Source of the DNA: Allocatelliglobosispora scoriae
GTDB taxonomy: Bacteria; Actinomycetota; Actinomycetes; Mycobacteriales; Micromonosporaceae
Reading direction: 5' to 3'
NCBI RefSeq assembly: GCF_014204945.1
Contig: NZ_JACHMN010000002.1
Span: 1,564,503 to 1,628,502, forward strand
DNA length: 64,000 nucleotides
Positions 8,462-18,402 of the stretch are shown here, one piece after another; within the stretch, counting starts at the first letter, position 1, and every line of letters starts with the position of its first letter. Both the position numbers and the translations under genes were made by a program. Below the pieces are notes generated by a model. The model was not told the origin of the DNA, searched no databases, and saw nothing but the letters and a program-made list of their open reading frames with translations.

Positions 8462-8884
8462 TCAGACGTTGAAGCCGAGCGTCCGCAACTGGTCGCGGCC
8501 CTCGTCAGTGATCTTGTCCGGACCCCACGGCGGCAGCCACACCCAGTTGATGCGGAAGTCGCTGACCAGCGGGACCGGGCCGCCCGTGAGCGCCTGCCGG
8601 GTCTGGTCCTCGATCACATCGGTGAGCGGGCAGGCCGCGGAGGTGAGCGTCATGTCGATGGTGAGGACGTTCTCGTCGTCGACGTGCAGGCCGTAGACGA
8701 GGCCCAGGTCGACGACGTTGATCCCCAGCTCGGGGTCGACGACGTCACGCATCGCCTCCTCGACATCGGGGATGGCGGCCTTCGGCCCGGCAGCCTTCGC
8801 CACCGGAGCCTCGGTCGCACCGGCTTCAGCCGCTACGGCCTCCGTCGCAACGGCTTCGGTCTCGACAACCTCGGTGTCACTCAT
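8462..8884 (-). CDS. sufT: Metal-sulfur cluster assembly factor SufT (MIP18/DUF59 family)
   Basis: 140 residues, last gene of the SUF operon. An Ala/Glu/Val-rich N-terminal tail of about 40 residues (repeats of VATEA type) leads into the MIP18 domain: VEEAMRDVVDPELGINVVDLGLVY and MTLTSAACPLTDVIE with the family's reactive Cys. SufT aids maturation of Fe-S proteins rather than forming the scaffold. The ATG at 8884 overlaps the sufU stop (ATGA). Upstream in-frame codons up to 8956 lie inside sufU and are rejected. Confidence 0.93.
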   Translation of the reverse strand: MSDTEVVETEAVATEAVAAEAGATEAPVAKAAGPKAAIPDVEEAMRDVVDPELGINVVDLGLVYGLHVDDENVLTIDMTLTSAACPLTDVIEDQTRQALTGGPVPLVSDFRINWVWLPPWGPDKITDEGRDQLRTLGFNV

Positions 8885-9333
8885 ACCGATCCCTCCTCCT
8901 GCGCGCTCGCCCGCAGCGCCGCGTCCTTCAATGCCATCCATGAGAGCAGCGCGCACTTGACGCGGGCCGGATATCTCGCCACCCCGGCGAACGCGATGCC
9001 GTCGCCGAGCACCGCCTCGTCGGGCGTCACCTGGCCCTTGCCGAGCATCAGCTCGACGAAGGCCTCGTGCACCGTCAGCGCGTCGGTGAGCGTGGAGCCG
9101 ACGAGCAGCTCGTGCAGCACGCTCGCCGACGCCTGGCTGATCGAGCAGCCCTGGCCGTCGTACGAGATGTCGGTGATCTTTTCCCCATCGAGCGTCACGC
9201 GGAGCGTGATCTCGTCGCCGCAGGTGGGGTTGACGTGATGGGCCTCCGCACCGAAGGGATCCCGCAACCCCCGCCCGTGCGGGTGTTTGTAGTGGTCCAG
9301 GATGATCTCCTGGTAGAGCTGGTCAAGCTGCAT
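8881..9333 (-). CDS. sufU: Sulfur relay/scaffold protein SufU
   Basis: 150-residue IscU-like protein that accepts persulfide sulfur from SufS. The Zn-binding ligands of SufU are visible: Cys38 and Asp40 in NPTCGDEITL, Cys63 in GQGCSISQAS and Cys127 in RVKCALLSW. The 18-20 residue insertion between the second and third Cys that separates SufU from IscU is present. The start codon overlaps the sufS stop by one base (TAATG), and its stop overlaps sufT. Confidence 0.96.
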   Translation of the reverse strand: MQLDQLYQEIILDHYKHPHGRGLRDPFGAEAHHVNPTCGDEITLRVTLDGEKITDISYDGQGCSISQASASVLHELLVGSTLTDALTVHEAFVELMLGKGQVTPDEAVLGDGIAFAGVARYPARVKCALLSWMALKDAALRASAQEEGSV

Positions 9334-10615
9334 TACATGAAGACCTTCCGCACCTGTTCGAGACCGCGCACGAGCGCGTCGATCTCGGCCGTCGTGGTGT
9401 AGAGGTAGAGGGACGCCCTGGTCATCGCCGGTACGCCGAAACGTACGCAGGTCGGCCGGGCGCAGTGATGCCCCACCCGCACCTGGATGCCGAGGTTGTC
9501 CAGCACCTGACCCACATCGTGGGGGTGGATCCCGTCCACTGCGAACGAGATCGTCCCACCTCGGCCGACCGGGACGGTCGGACCGAAGATGCGCAGGCCT
9601 TGGACAGTTGTCAGGGCGTCCAGGGCATACGCGGTGAGCTCCTTCTCATGCCACGCGATCGCCTCCATGCCGACGGCGGAGAGGTAATCGATCGCGGCAC
9701 CCAGCCCGACGGCCTCGGCGATCGGCGGCGTGCCCGCCTCGAACCGGGCCGGCGGCGGGGCGTAGGTGGTCTTGCCCATCGTCACCGTCTCGACCATGGA
9801 ACCGCCGCCGAGGAAGGGCGGCATCGCCTCCAGCAGCGACGACCGGCCCCAGAGCACACCGATCCCGGTCGGGCCGAGCATCTTGTGCGCGGTGAAGGCG
9901 ATGAAGTCCACGTCGTAGTCGACGACGTCGAAGGGCAGGTGCGGGATCGTCTGCGAGCAGTCGAGCATCAGCAGCGCACCGACCTCGCGGACGCGCGCGG
10001 TGATCCGCGCGGTGGCGTTGACGGTGCCCAGGATGTTGGAGGTGTGCACGATGGAGACGATCTTCGTGCGCTCGTTGACCAGCTCGTCCAGTGTCGACTC
10101 GTCGAGGCGGCCCTGCTCGGTGATGCCGAACCAGCGCAGCGTGGCACCGGTCCGCTCACAGAGCAGCTGCCACGGGACCAGGTTGGAGTGGTGCTCCATC
10201 TCCGAGACGACGATCTCGTCGCCGGGGCCCAGCCGGAAGCGCTCGTCGGTGGCGCGGCCGGAGAAGGCGTGCGCCACCAGGTTGATCGCCTCGGTCGAGT
10301 TCTTCGTGAAGACGACCTCGTCCGGGGAGGTGGCGCCGATGAAGGCGGCCACCTTCGCCCGGGCGCCCTCGTAGGCCTCGGTCGCCTCGGTGCCGAGCTG
10401 GTGCACCGAGCGGGCCACGTTGGCGTTGTGCTGCGCGTAGTGCGCCGACATCGCGTCGATGACCTGGCGGGGCTTCTGCGAGGTGTTGCCGCTGTCGAGG
10501 TAGACCAGCGGATATCCGTTGATCGTCCGGCTCAGGATCGGGAAGTCGGCACGGATCGCGTCGACATCGAAACGTGGCTTGTCGGCGTACTGCGGCATCC
10601 CGGCCGGAATAGTGA

Positions 10616-10619
<4 letters not shown>
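9333..10619 (-). CDS. sufS: Cysteine desulfurase SufS (PLP enzyme, class V aminotransferase fold)
   Basis: 428 residues. It takes sulfur from cysteine to form a persulfide for cluster assembly. The PLP lysine sits in FIAFTAHKMLGPTGIG, and the catalytic Cys lies in VRVGHHCARPTCVRFG near the C-terminus, with the group II type short active-site loop. YLDSGNTSQKP (about 41-51) is the expected N-terminal motif, with N in place of the usual A. ATG 10619 overlaps the sufC stop (ATGA), consistent with coupled translation. Confidence 0.97.
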
Positions 10620-11373
<754 letters not shown>

Positions 11374-11377
<4 letters not shown>

Positions 11378-11700
11378 CGGGTTACTCCATTGCTTGCGGT
11401 CAGGCTTACGTAGACATCACCGTCGCGGATCTCGACGGGATAGACGGGCACGGGCTCCGTGGCGGGCAGCCCGGACGGCTTGCCGCTGCGCAGGTCGAAG
11501 CGGGAGCCGTGCAGCCAGCACTCCAGGGTGCAGCCGTCGACCTCGCCGTCGGAGAGCGGCACGGACGCGTGGGAACACTCGTCGTAGATCGCGTAGAAGG
11601 TGTCGTCGTCGGCGTGGACGACCGCGATGGTGAGATCATCGAGATCCACACTCATCGCCGTCCCCTTCGCCACCTCGGACACCGCGCACACTCTCCTCAT
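11374..11700 (-). CDS. Rieske-type [2Fe-2S] ferredoxin embedded in the SUF operon
   Basis: 108 residues with the Rieske ligands Cys42-x-His44 (ECSHASVPL) and Cys61-x2-His64 (ECWLHGSRFDL), no signal peptide and no membrane span. It resembles the small ferredoxin subunits of ring-hydroxylating oxygenases, but here it sits between sufD and sufC with 4-base overlaps on both sides, so its job is probably electron delivery during cluster assembly or repair. This placement recurs in actinobacterial suf operons. The precise function is not established. Confidence 0.93.
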
Positions 11701-12851
11701 GAACCGGCCTTCACCAGCCGCGATTCGATCACCGCGCCGAGCCGCTCGCGCAGCTCCTCGACCGGGATCTTGGCGAGCAGCTCCGCGAAGAAGCCCCGCA
11801 CCACGAGCTGCCGCGCCTCGGCCTCGGGGATGCCCCGCGCCATCAGGTAGAACAGCTGCTCGTCGTCGAAGCGCCCCGTCGTGCTGGCGTGGCCCGCGCC
11901 GACGATCTCGCCGGTCTCGATCTCCAGGTTGGGGACCGAGTCCGCCCGCGCCCCGTCCGACAGGATCAGGTTGCGGTTGATCTCATAGGTGCTGGTGCCG
12001 GTCGCCTCGGCCTGGATCAGCACGTCGCCGACCCAGATCGTGTGCGAGTCGTCGCCCTGCAGCGCGCCCCGGTAACCGACGTAGGACCGGCAGTCCGGCA
12101 CCGCGTGGTCGACGAGGAGGCGGTGCTCCTGGTGCTGGCCGCCGTCGGCGAAGTAGAGGCCCCACAGGGTGGCGTCGCCGCCCCGGTCCGCGTACTCCAC
12201 GCTGGTGTATTGACGCACCAGGTCCCCGCCCAGGGTGACCTGGACGTGGGTGACCTTGGCGTCGCGGCCGAGCCGGAACTTGATGTGCTGGGCCTGGACC
12301 GCGTCGGCCGCCCAGTCGGCGACGGTGACCAGCGTGAGCTGGGCGCCGTTGTCGACCGCGACCTCGATGTTGTCGGCGAGCGTGGCCGAGCCGGTGTGCT
12401 CGACGATCAGCGTCGCGGAGGCCATCGCGCCGACCCGCACATAGGTGCGGGCGAACGAGAGCCCGTCGGCGCTGTCGCCGCTGACGCGGACCACGGCCGC
12501 CTCGGCCGGGACCGCCTCGCGGGCGACCTCGATGAGGGTGACCTGCGGTGCGGCGCCGAAGGCGAGCGCGCTGATCCGGTCGAACGGCACCAGCAGCGGC
12601 GTGACGGCCGAACCGTCCACGGTGCTCACCGAGAAGCCGGCCGGCAGCGACGGGAAGTCGTGCTTCACCGTCCCGCCGGTGGCCCCGGTCGCCGTGACCA
12701 GACCGCGCAGGCGCTTGAGCGGCGTGAAGCGCCACTCCTCCTCGCGGCCGGTCAGCGCCGGGAAGTCGCTCACGTCAAAGGAGCGCAGCAGTTGAGACTT
12801 CGTCTTCGGCGGGATCACCGGTGCGGAGGTCTCCAACGTCGTGACGGCCAT
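11697..12851 (-). CDS. sufD: Fe-S cluster assembly scaffold protein SufD
   Basis: 384 residues, partner of SufB in the SufBC2D complex. The C-terminal signature GAGHASTTGRFDDEQLFYLMARGIPEAEARQLVVRGFF (about 320-357) is diagnostic of SufB/D, with SufD-type length. The right-handed beta-helix core is the middle section. The GTG/ATG start overlaps the sufB stop by one base. Confidence 0.96.
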   Translation of the reverse strand: MAVTTLETSAPVIPPKTKSQLLRSFDVSDFPALTGREEEWRFTPLKRLRGLVTATGATGGTVKHDFPSLPAGFSVSTVDGSAVTPLLVPFDRISALAFGAAPQVTLIEVAREAVPAEAAVVRVSGDSADGLSFARTYVRVGAMASATLIVEHTGSATLADNIEVAVDNGAQLTLVTVADWAADAVQAQHIKFRLGRDAKVTHVQVTLGGDLVRQYTSVEYADRGGDATLWGLYFADGGQHQEHRLLVDHAVPDCRSYVGYRGALQGDDSHTIWVGDVLIQAEATGTSTYEINRNLILSDGARADSVPNLEIETGEIVGAGHASTTGRFDDEQLFYLMARGIPEAEARQLVVRGFFAELLAKIPVEELRERLGAVIESRLVKAGS

Positions 12852-14263
12852 CAGCCGACGGCTCCTTCCATCTGCAGCTCGATGAGCCGGTTGAGCTCAA
12901 GGGCGTATTCCATCGGGAGTTCCTTGGCGATCGGCTCGATGAAGCCGCGCACGATCATCGCCATCGCCTCGTCCTCGGCCATACCGCGGCTCATCAGGTA
13001 GAAGAGCTGGTCCTCGGAGACCTTGGAGACCGTGGCCTCGTGCCCCATCGAGACGTCGTCCTCGCGGATGTCGACGTAGGGGTAGGTGTCGGAGCGGGAG
13101 ATCGTGTCGACGAGCAGCGCGTCGCACTTGACCGTGGACTTGCTGTGGTGCGAGCCCTCCAGCACCTGCACCAGGCCGCGGTAGCTCGTGCGGCCGCCGC
13201 CCCGGGCGATCGACTTGCTGATGATCGTCGAAGAGGTGTGCGGCGCGGCGTGCACCATCTTGGCGCCGGCGTCCTGGTGCTGGCCCTCGCCGGCCATGGC
13301 GACGGAGAGGACCTCGCCCTTGGCGTGCTCGCCGAGCATGTAGACGGCCGGGTACTTCATGGTGACCTTGGAGCCGATGTTGCCGTCGATCCACTCCATC
13401 GTCGCGCCCTCGTGGCAGACCGCCCGCTTGGTGACGAGGTTGTAGACGTTGTTCGACCAGTTCTGGATCGTCGTGTAGCGGCAGCGGCCGCCCTTCTTGA
13501 CGATGATCTCCACGACCGCGCTGTGCAGCGAGTCGGAGGAGTAGACCGGCGCGGTGCAGCCCTCGACGTAGTGCACGTAGGCGTTCTCGTCGACGATGAT
13601 CAGGGTCCGCTCGAACTGGCCCATGTTCTCCGTGTTGATCCGGAAGTACGCCTGCAGCGGGATCTCCACGTTGACGCCCGGCGGCACGTAGATGAACGAC
13701 CCGCCGCTCCAGACCGCCGTGTTGAGCGCGGCGAACTTGTTGTCGCCGACCGGGATCACGGTGCCGAAGTATTCCTTGAAGAGCTCCGGCTGCTCCTTGA
13801 GAGCGGTGTCGGTGTCGAGGAAGAGGACGCCCTGCTGCTCCAGGTCCTCGCGGATGGAGTGGTAGACGACCTCGGACTCGTACTGCGCGGCCACACCCGC
13901 GACGAGCCGCTGCTTCTCGGCCTCGGGGATGCCGAGCCGGTCATAGGTGTTCTTGATGTCCTCGGGCAGCTCTTCCCAGGTCGCCGCCTGGCGCTCCGTG
14001 GACCGCACGAAGTACTTGATGTTGTCGAAGTCGATGCCACTGAGGTCGGCGCCCCACGACGGCATGGGCTTGCGCCCGAACAGACGCAGACCCTTGAGTC
14101 GCAGATCGAGCATCCACTCGGGCTCGCTCTTCTTCGCCGAGATGTCCCGGACCACGTCCTCGTTGAGGCCGCGGCGGGAGTTGGCGCCGGCGGTGTCCTT
14201 GTCGGCCCAGCCGTACTCATAGGTGCCCAGACCAGCGAGCTGGTCCTGCGTCGTCTCAGTCAT
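12851..14263 (-). CDS. sufB: Fe-S cluster assembly scaffold protein SufB
   Basis: 470 residues, the main scaffold on which nascent Fe-S clusters form. It begins [20 protein letters not shown], carries [19 protein letters not shown] in the middle, and has the C-terminal block [40 protein letters not shown]. Cys residues such as in VEGCTAPVY and [11 protein letters not shown] are placed as in E. coli SufB. No intein is present, unlike the SufB of some mycobacteria. The start lies 8 bases inside the end of sufR. Confidence 0.97.
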   Translation of the reverse strand: MTETTQDQLAGLGTYEYGWADKDTAGANSRRGLNEDVVRDISAKKSEPEWMLDLRLKGLRLFGRKPMPSWGADLSGIDFDNIKYFVRSTERQAATWEELPEDIKNTYDRLGIPEAEKQRLVAGVAAQYESEVVYHSIREDLEQQGVLFLDTDTALKEQPELFKEYFGTVIPVGDNKFAALNTAVWSGGSFIYVPPGVNVEIPLQAYFRINTENMGQFERTLIIVDENAYVHYVEGCTAPVYSSDSLHSAVVEIIVKKGGRCRYTTIQNWSNNVYNLVTKRAVCHEGATMEWIDGNIGSKVTMKYPAVYMLGEHAKGEVLSVAMAGEGQHQDAGAKMVHAAPHTSSTIISKSIARGGGRTSYRGLVQVLEGSHHSKSTVKCDALLVDTISRSDTYPYVDIREDDVSMGHEATVSKVSEDQLFYLMSRGMAEDEAMAMIVRGFIEPIAKELPMEYALELNRLIELQMEGAVG

Positions 14264-14981
14264 GGTCAGTCCTCACACTGGGCCTGAGCGACGGGATGTG
14301 CGTCGTGCACACCCCATCGCCGTGAGCGATGGTGGCGAGCCGCTGCACGTGCGTGCCGACCAGGCGGGAGATCACCTGGGTCTCGGCCTCGCAGAGCTGC
14401 GGAAACTCGGCGGCAACGTGAGCCACCGGGCAGTGGTGCTGGCAAAGCTGGCCGCCGGAGGCGATCACGGATGCGTTCGCAGCGTAACCCTCGGCCGTCA
14501 GCGCGTTGGCGAGTGCCTCCGCTCTCGCGAGCGGGTCGTCACCCGCCTCCCGGAGCGCCGCCTCGCAGCGCTCCTCGAGCTCGGCCACCTGCGCCTTGGC
14601 GAAGGCGGCCACCCCGGCCTCGCCCGACTGCGCCGAGATCCAGCGCAGTGCCGACGTGGCCAGGTCGTCATAGAGGTGCCCGCCGAGGCCCTCGCGCGCG
14701 GCGGGGGTGAGCGAGAAGAGCTTGGAGGGACGCCCACGACCGCGTGAGCGCAGGTCGCGGCAGGTGACCAGGTTGTCCGAGAGGAGCGCGTCGAGGTGTC
14801 GGCGGATCGCCGCCGGCTTCAACCCCAGCGCGATGCCCAGCTGCCCGGCGGTCGCGTCACCCTGGCCGAGGCGTTCGATGACCCGATCACGGGTACGCCG
14901 GTCGGCGCCCTCGGCCTGCGTTGCCCCGTGCGGCGGCGAGGGCTGCGCAGGCAGACCCGTCGGCGTCACGAGGTTTTTCAC
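14256..14981 (-). CDS. sufR: SufR-type Fe-S sensing transcriptional repressor
   Basis: 241 residues, first gene of the operon. A winged helix-turn-helix occupies about 28-92 ([24 protein letters not shown]), followed by a sensor domain with Cys180, Cys184 and Cys197 ([18 protein letters not shown]) and Cys225. These are the expected ligands of a [4Fe-4S] cluster. Holo-SufR represses suf, and loss of the cluster derepresses it. Start GTG 14981 lies inside a palindrome that matches a SufR-type operator, so autoregulation is likely and the message may be nearly leaderless. Confidence 0.93.
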   Translation of the reverse strand: MKNLVTPTGLPAQPSPPHGATQAEGADRRTRDRVIERLGQGDATAGQLGIALGLKPAAIRRHLDALLSDNLVTCRDLRSRGRGRPSKLFSLTPAAREGLGGHLYDDLATSALRWISAQSGEAGVAAFAKAQVAELEERCEAALREAGDDPLARAEALANALTAEGYAANASVIASGGQLCQHHCPVAHVAAEFPQLCEAETQVISRLVGTHVQRLATIAHGDGVCTTHIPSLRPSVRTDHD

Positions 14982-14994
14982 TACATCAGTGTGA
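14978..14994. promoter_or_regulatory. Candidate SufR operator overlapping the sufR start codon
   Basis: On the minus strand the sequence reads TCACACTGATGTAGTGA, i.e. TCAC...GTGA arms with ACACT-N5-AGTGA inside. This is close to the ACACT-N5-TGTGA site I recall for mycobacterial SufR. The GTG start codon of sufR is part of the right half-site, and an AT-rich TAAATAA patch sits just upstream. A repressor bound here would block initiation directly. Confidence 0.55.
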
Positions 14995-15099
14995 CTTATT
15001 TAGGTTGGCGTGCGCAAACCGGGTGGCGAGTGATCCAGAACACCGTGACGTGGAGCGCCCTCGCGGGCCTCGCTCCGCAACGGCGGCGAGCTGGCTCTC

Positions 15100-15105
15100 T
15101 ATATT
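15100..15105 (+). promoter_or_regulatory. Possible -10 element for ctaA (leaderless)
   Basis: TATATT ends six bases before the GTG start of ctaA at 15112, the spacing expected when the transcript begins at the start codon. The -35 region is not convincing. No Shine-Dalgarno precedes the GTG, which supports leaderless expression. Confidence 0.4.
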
Positions 15106-15111
15106 GCAGCA

Positions 15112-16056
15112 GTGCAGCCTTACTCCCCCGTGCTCCACCGCTTCGCACTAGCGAACCTCGTGGTCAACGTCGCGATCGTCGTCACCGGTGGCGCCGTCCG
15201 GCTGAGCAACTCCGGCCTCGGCTGCCCCACGTGGCCCAGGTGTACCGACGACTCCTACGTCGCGACCCCCGAGATGGGGATCCACGGCGCCATCGAGTTC
15301 GGCAACCGCACCCTGACCGGGGTGGTCGGCGTCATCGCGCTCATCTCTGTGCTGCTCGCCTGGCGGATGCACCGGCGCGGCGAGCTGCGCTGGGCGCTCG
15401 GCGTCCTCGCCGGTGTCGCCGTGCAGGGCCTCGTCGGCGGTGCGACCGTCCGGGTGCGCCTCAACCCGTGGGTCGTCGGCATGCACTTCCTGCTCTCGAT
15501 CGCGCTGATCGCGGTCACCTACGGGCTGGTCCGGGCGACGGCGCGGATCGGGTCGCCGAATCCGCCGAATCCGCGCGGAGCGCGGCCCCTCGTGATCGCC
15601 ACCACCGTCGCGAGTGCCGCCGTGCTCGTCGCCGGGGTGCTCGTCACCGGCGCCGGTCCGCACTCGGGCGACACCGGGGCGGCACGCAACGGCTTCGATC
15701 CCGAGCAGATCTCGCAGATCCACGCCGATCTGGTCTTCCTCGTCCTCGGGCTCACCCTCGCCGCCGTCTTCCTGCTGCCGGGTCGGGCACCGAAGGTGCT
15801 GCTCGGCGTACTGCTCGGCCAGGGTTTGATCGGATTTGTTCAATACTTCACGGATCTGCCGCGGGTGCTGGTCGCGGCGCACATGCTCGGCGCGTGTCTC
15901 GTCTGGATCGCGACGCTGCGGCTGTGGCCATCGATCAAGTCCGCTGCCGGGCCGTCAGGGGAGCTCACCTCGGCATCGACCGTTGGTCACCAGCCCTCAG
16001 CCGAGAGGTCACTGGAAGATAACTTGACGGTTGCAAACACGGCTGGTAATCGCTAA
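15112..16056 (+). CDS. ctaA: Heme A synthase (COX15/CtaA)
   Basis: 314-residue membrane enzyme that oxidises the C8 methyl of heme O to make heme A for aa3 cytochrome oxidase. Eight hydrophobic segments are seen. Conserved heme-ligand His residues occur in MGIHGAIEF, VVGMHFLLS, ISQIHADLV and VAAHMLGA. The extracytoplasmic Cys pair Cys38/Cys44 (GLGCPTWPRC) corresponds to the redox pair of type 1/2 CtaA proteins. The C-terminal 35 residues are a hydrophilic tail of no known function. ctaB lies 6.8 kb downstream at 22828-23793. Confidence 0.95.
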   Translation: MQPYSPVLHRFALANLVVNVAIVVTGGAVRLSNSGLGCPTWPRCTDDSYVATPEMGIHGAIEFGNRTLTGVVGVIALISVLLAWRMHRRGELRWALGVLAGVAVQGLVGGATVRVRLNPWVVGMHFLLSIALIAVTYGLVRATARIGSPNPPNPRGARPLVIATTVASAAVLVAGVLVTGAGPHSGDTGAARNGFDPEQISQIHADLVFLVLGLTLAAVFLLPGRAPKVLLGVLLGQGLIGFVQYFTDLPRVLVAAHMLGACLVWIATLRLWPSIKSAAGPSGELTSASTVGHQPSAERSLEDNLTVANTAGNR

Positions 16057-16084
16057 CCGCGTGACCTCGTTCACAAGGAGCGGC

Positions 16085-16804
16085 ATGATGGGCGGCGTGT
16101 CCCCGTCGCTGCGCCGAAGTCCACCGGTCGACGCCGTCACGCTGCCCGCCACCGTCAACAACGCGTTCTCCTGCAGTGGGCCGCTCGACTACTGGGGCGC
16201 GGTGCGCTATTCGAAGCGGGCCGGTGAGGTCGCCGAGGCGCTCGCCGGGCTCGTGCGCGCCGGGGGCGCCGACACCGCCCGGCCGCTGCTGGAGCGGGGC
16301 ATCGCCGGGGTGCTCGGCGCGCTCGCCGATGCCGACGACGCCGCGGGGAGCCTGGACGATCTGCTCAACCGGCTGCTCGCCGCGCACGCCGAAGCCTGCC
16401 GTCTCGCCCCGCCCGAGCCGCTCCGGCTCGCGTCGTGGCTGGTCGACGTGCAGTTCGCCGGTCCGTGGTGCCCGGTCCAGATCGGGGAGTACGCAGACCC
16501 CCTCACCCCGGACGGCCTCGCCGCCTATCGCACGGAGGTCCGCCGCCGCTGGGCGGCCGACCCGGAGTCCCTGCCCGCCCGTTACGCCGTCGAGCAGCTC
16601 GCCCGGCAGGACCGCGATGTCGTGATGCTCGTCGACGTGATCGGCGGCGACCTGCAGCACCCCGCACAATACGGCCGCCTGGCCCGGGCGCTGCGCGACA
16701 TCGGCGAGGTCGACGCCGCCCGTCAGTGGGCCGAGCGGGGCCTGGCGGAGCATCCGGATGATCCGCCAGGCGCCGGTCTCAGAACCTTCCTCGCACGGCT
16801 CTAG
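16085..16804 (+). CDS. Conserved hypothetical protein, helical, TPR-like C-terminus
   Basis: 239 residues. The start is chosen at ATG 16085 because AAGGAG ends 4 bases before it; ATG 16088 is equally possible. The N-terminal half (DYWGAVRYSKRAGEVAEALAGLVRAGGADTA) and the C-terminal half (YGRLARALRDIGEVDAARQWAERGLAEHPDD) look like helical hairpins similar to tetratricopeptide repeats, the latter seen in proteins related to SWIM zinc-finger families, although no zinc ligands are present here. No signal peptide or membrane span. Function unknown. Its stop codon abuts the stop of the convergent cellulase gene with no terminator between them. Confidence 0.75.
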   Translation: MMGGVSPSLRRSPPVDAVTLPATVNNAFSCSGPLDYWGAVRYSKRAGEVAEALAGLVRAGGADTARPLLERGIAGVLGALADADDAAGSLDDLLNRLLAAHAEACRLAPPEPLRLASWLVDVQFAGPWCPVQIGEYADPLTPDGLAAYRTEVRRRWAADPESLPARYAVEQLARQDRDVVMLVDVIGGDLQHPAQYGRLARALRDIGEVDAARQWAERGLAEHPDDPPGAGLRTFLARL

Positions 16805-18205
16805 CTAGGAGCACGCCGCGCCGTTGACCTTGAAGGCGGTCGGGGTGGCGTTGGTGCCGGAGTAGGTCCCCTGGAATCCGAAGGACGTGCTGCCGCCGCC
16901 GGCCGGGATGCTCGCGTTGTAGCCGAGGTCCCGAGCGGTCACGGCCTGCCCGCTCTGGGTCACGGCCGCCTGCCAGCCGCTGGTGATCTGCTGGTTGCCC
17001 GAGAAGCTGAAGGTCAGCGTCCAGCCGTTGATGACCGTCGAGCCGGTGTTGGTGATCGTGACGGTGGCGGTGAAGCCGTTGCCCCAGGTGTTGGGGACAT
17101 AGCCCACGCGACAGGAGCCGCCTCCCCCGCCGCCGGCCGTCGTGGTGACGGTGACCGTGTTGGAGTTGCCGGAGGTGTTGCCCGCCGCGTCCCGCGCTCG
17201 GACGTAGAAGCGGTAGCTCGTCGACGCCGACAGGCCGGTCGCGGCATAGGTGGTGCCGGACGCCGTACCCACCTGGGTGAAGCTGCCGCCGCTCGTGCCC
17301 GGCGCGCGGAAGACGTCATAGCCGGTGACACCGACGTTGTCGCTGGAACCGCCCCAGGACAGGGTGGCCCCCGAGGACGTCACGCCCGACGCGCTCAGGG
17401 TGCCCGGGGTGGTGGGCGGGCTCGTGTCGCCGCCGCCGCCGGACGTGGTCACCGAGAAGGAGTTGACCGCGAGGCCGGTCTGCCCGACCCACGGCTCGAA
17501 GCCCGCCTGGATGCTCGTGAGGTACCAGGAGCGCTGGGCATAGCCCCGGCTGATCGCGTCGGTGTAGAAGGTGTTGACATTGAAGTCGAGCGAGCTGACG
17601 CCGCTCTGGCGGACGTAGGAGATGACGTTCCAGCCGATGTTGCCGAACCAGACGTTCCAGGTCGCGCCCCCGAGGGACACCGTACCGACCTGCGAGCCGA
17701 CCGGCTGGATCGAGCCGAGCTTGTTGAGCCAGACCATGATCTCCGCGCCGGTGTTCTGGCCGTCGGTGCGCGGGGTCGGGTCGAACCAGATGTCGTACGC
17801 CGCGTCCCAGACCCCGGAGCCGGGCAGGGTCATGCTGACACTGGTGTTGATGGTGTTGAACGCGGACGAGCTCGCCTGCAGGGGCAGCCCGCTGCCGCTG
17901 CTGCAGTTGGCGTAGTGGCAGCCGTAGTAGACGGCCGGGTAGGCACCCGGCGCGCCGTTCGTCGGCCGGTTGTGGCTGGCGGTGGTGACGTTGAAGCCGG
18001 TGCCGGTGACGTTGATGCACTGGGTGGTGTCGTCCCCCCAGTTGTTGTTCATCACGACGTATCGACCGCTGGAGATCGTGGTCGAGCCGTACTTCTCGCA
18101 GATGCTGACATCCGCGTGCGCGGGTGCAGCGATGACGATGGCGGCGATGAGCGTGCCGGTGACGATGAGGCACACCCTGGCGATCGCGCCGGAAAGTTGT
18201 TTCAT
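16805..18205 (-). CDS. Secreted GH12 endoglucanase with FN3 and CBM2 modules
   Basis: 466 residues. A signal peptide (1-31, ending AAPAHA) is followed by a GH12 catalytic domain (about 32-256), one fibronectin type III domain (about 263-356), a Gly-rich linker and a CBM2 cellulose-binding module (about 364-466, CRVGYVPNTWGNGFTATVTI with aromatic residues). The nucleophile is Glu155 in GAEIMVWLNK and the acid/base Glu237 in AGFEPWVG. It cleaves internal beta-1,4 links of cellulose or related glucans outside the cell. The GGAGGAG ribosome site 5 bases before ATG 18205 fixes the start, ruling out the longer in-frame reading. A CebR box lies 34 bases upstream, implying induction by cello-oligosaccharides. 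Confidence 0.93.
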   Translation of the reverse strand: MKQLSGAIARVCLIVTGTLIAAIVIAAPAHADVSICEKYGSTTISSGRYVVMNNNWGDDTTQCINVTGTGFNVTTASHNRPTNGAPGAYPAVYYGCHYANCSSGSGLPLQASSSAFNTINTSVSMTLPGSGVWDAAYDIWFDPTPRTDGQNTGAEIMVWLNKLGSIQPVGSQVGTVSLGGATWNVWFGNIGWNVISYVRQSGVSSLDFNVNTFYTDAISRGYAQRSWYLTSIQAGFEPWVGQTGLAVNSFSVTTSGGGGDTSPPTTPGTLSASGVTSSGATLSWGGSSDNVGVTGYDVFRAPGTSGGSFTQVGTASGTTYAATGLSASTSYRFYVRARDAAGNTSGNSNTVTVTTTAGGGGGGSCRVGYVPNTWGNGFTATVTITNTGSTVINGWTLTFSFSGNQQITSGWQAAVTQSGQAVTARDLGYNASIPAGGGSTSFGFQGTYSGTNATPTAFKVNGAACS

Positions 18206-18238
18206 GCGCTCCTCCGTGGAGTCGGCGGTGCGGAGTTG

Positions 18239-18252
18239 TGGGAGCGCTCCCG
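18239..18252. promoter_or_regulatory. CebR-type operator TGGGAGCGCTCCCG
   Basis: Matches 13 of 14 bases of the Streptomyces CebR box TGGGAGCGCTCCCA, which controls cellulose and cellobiose genes. Its position between the presumed promoter and the start of the GH12 cellulase, 34 bases before the ATG, is where a LacI-type repressor would act. Confidence 0.82.
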
Positions 18253-18353
18253 CACCGGAGCGTACGCGGAATTGACATACATGAAAAGAGTCGGCAATCA
18301 ATGGACCACTTCGAACGCGGTTCGACGGCCCAGCCCTCCGCTCGGATTGTATG

Positions 18354-18363
18354 ATGTCGACAT
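18354..18363. promoter_or_regulatory. Palindrome ATGTCGACAT upstream of the ABC operon
   Basis: Perfect 10-bp palindrome about 40 bases before the start of the binding-protein gene, followed by an AT-rich stretch with TAGTAT/TATAGA (-10-like) at about 18376-18384. It may be an operator or part of the promoter for the amino-acid importer. No known regulator is matched. Confidence 0.3.
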
Positions 18364-18402
18364 TCCGGACAATTAGTATAGAAATACATACACGGGGGAT
18401 AC

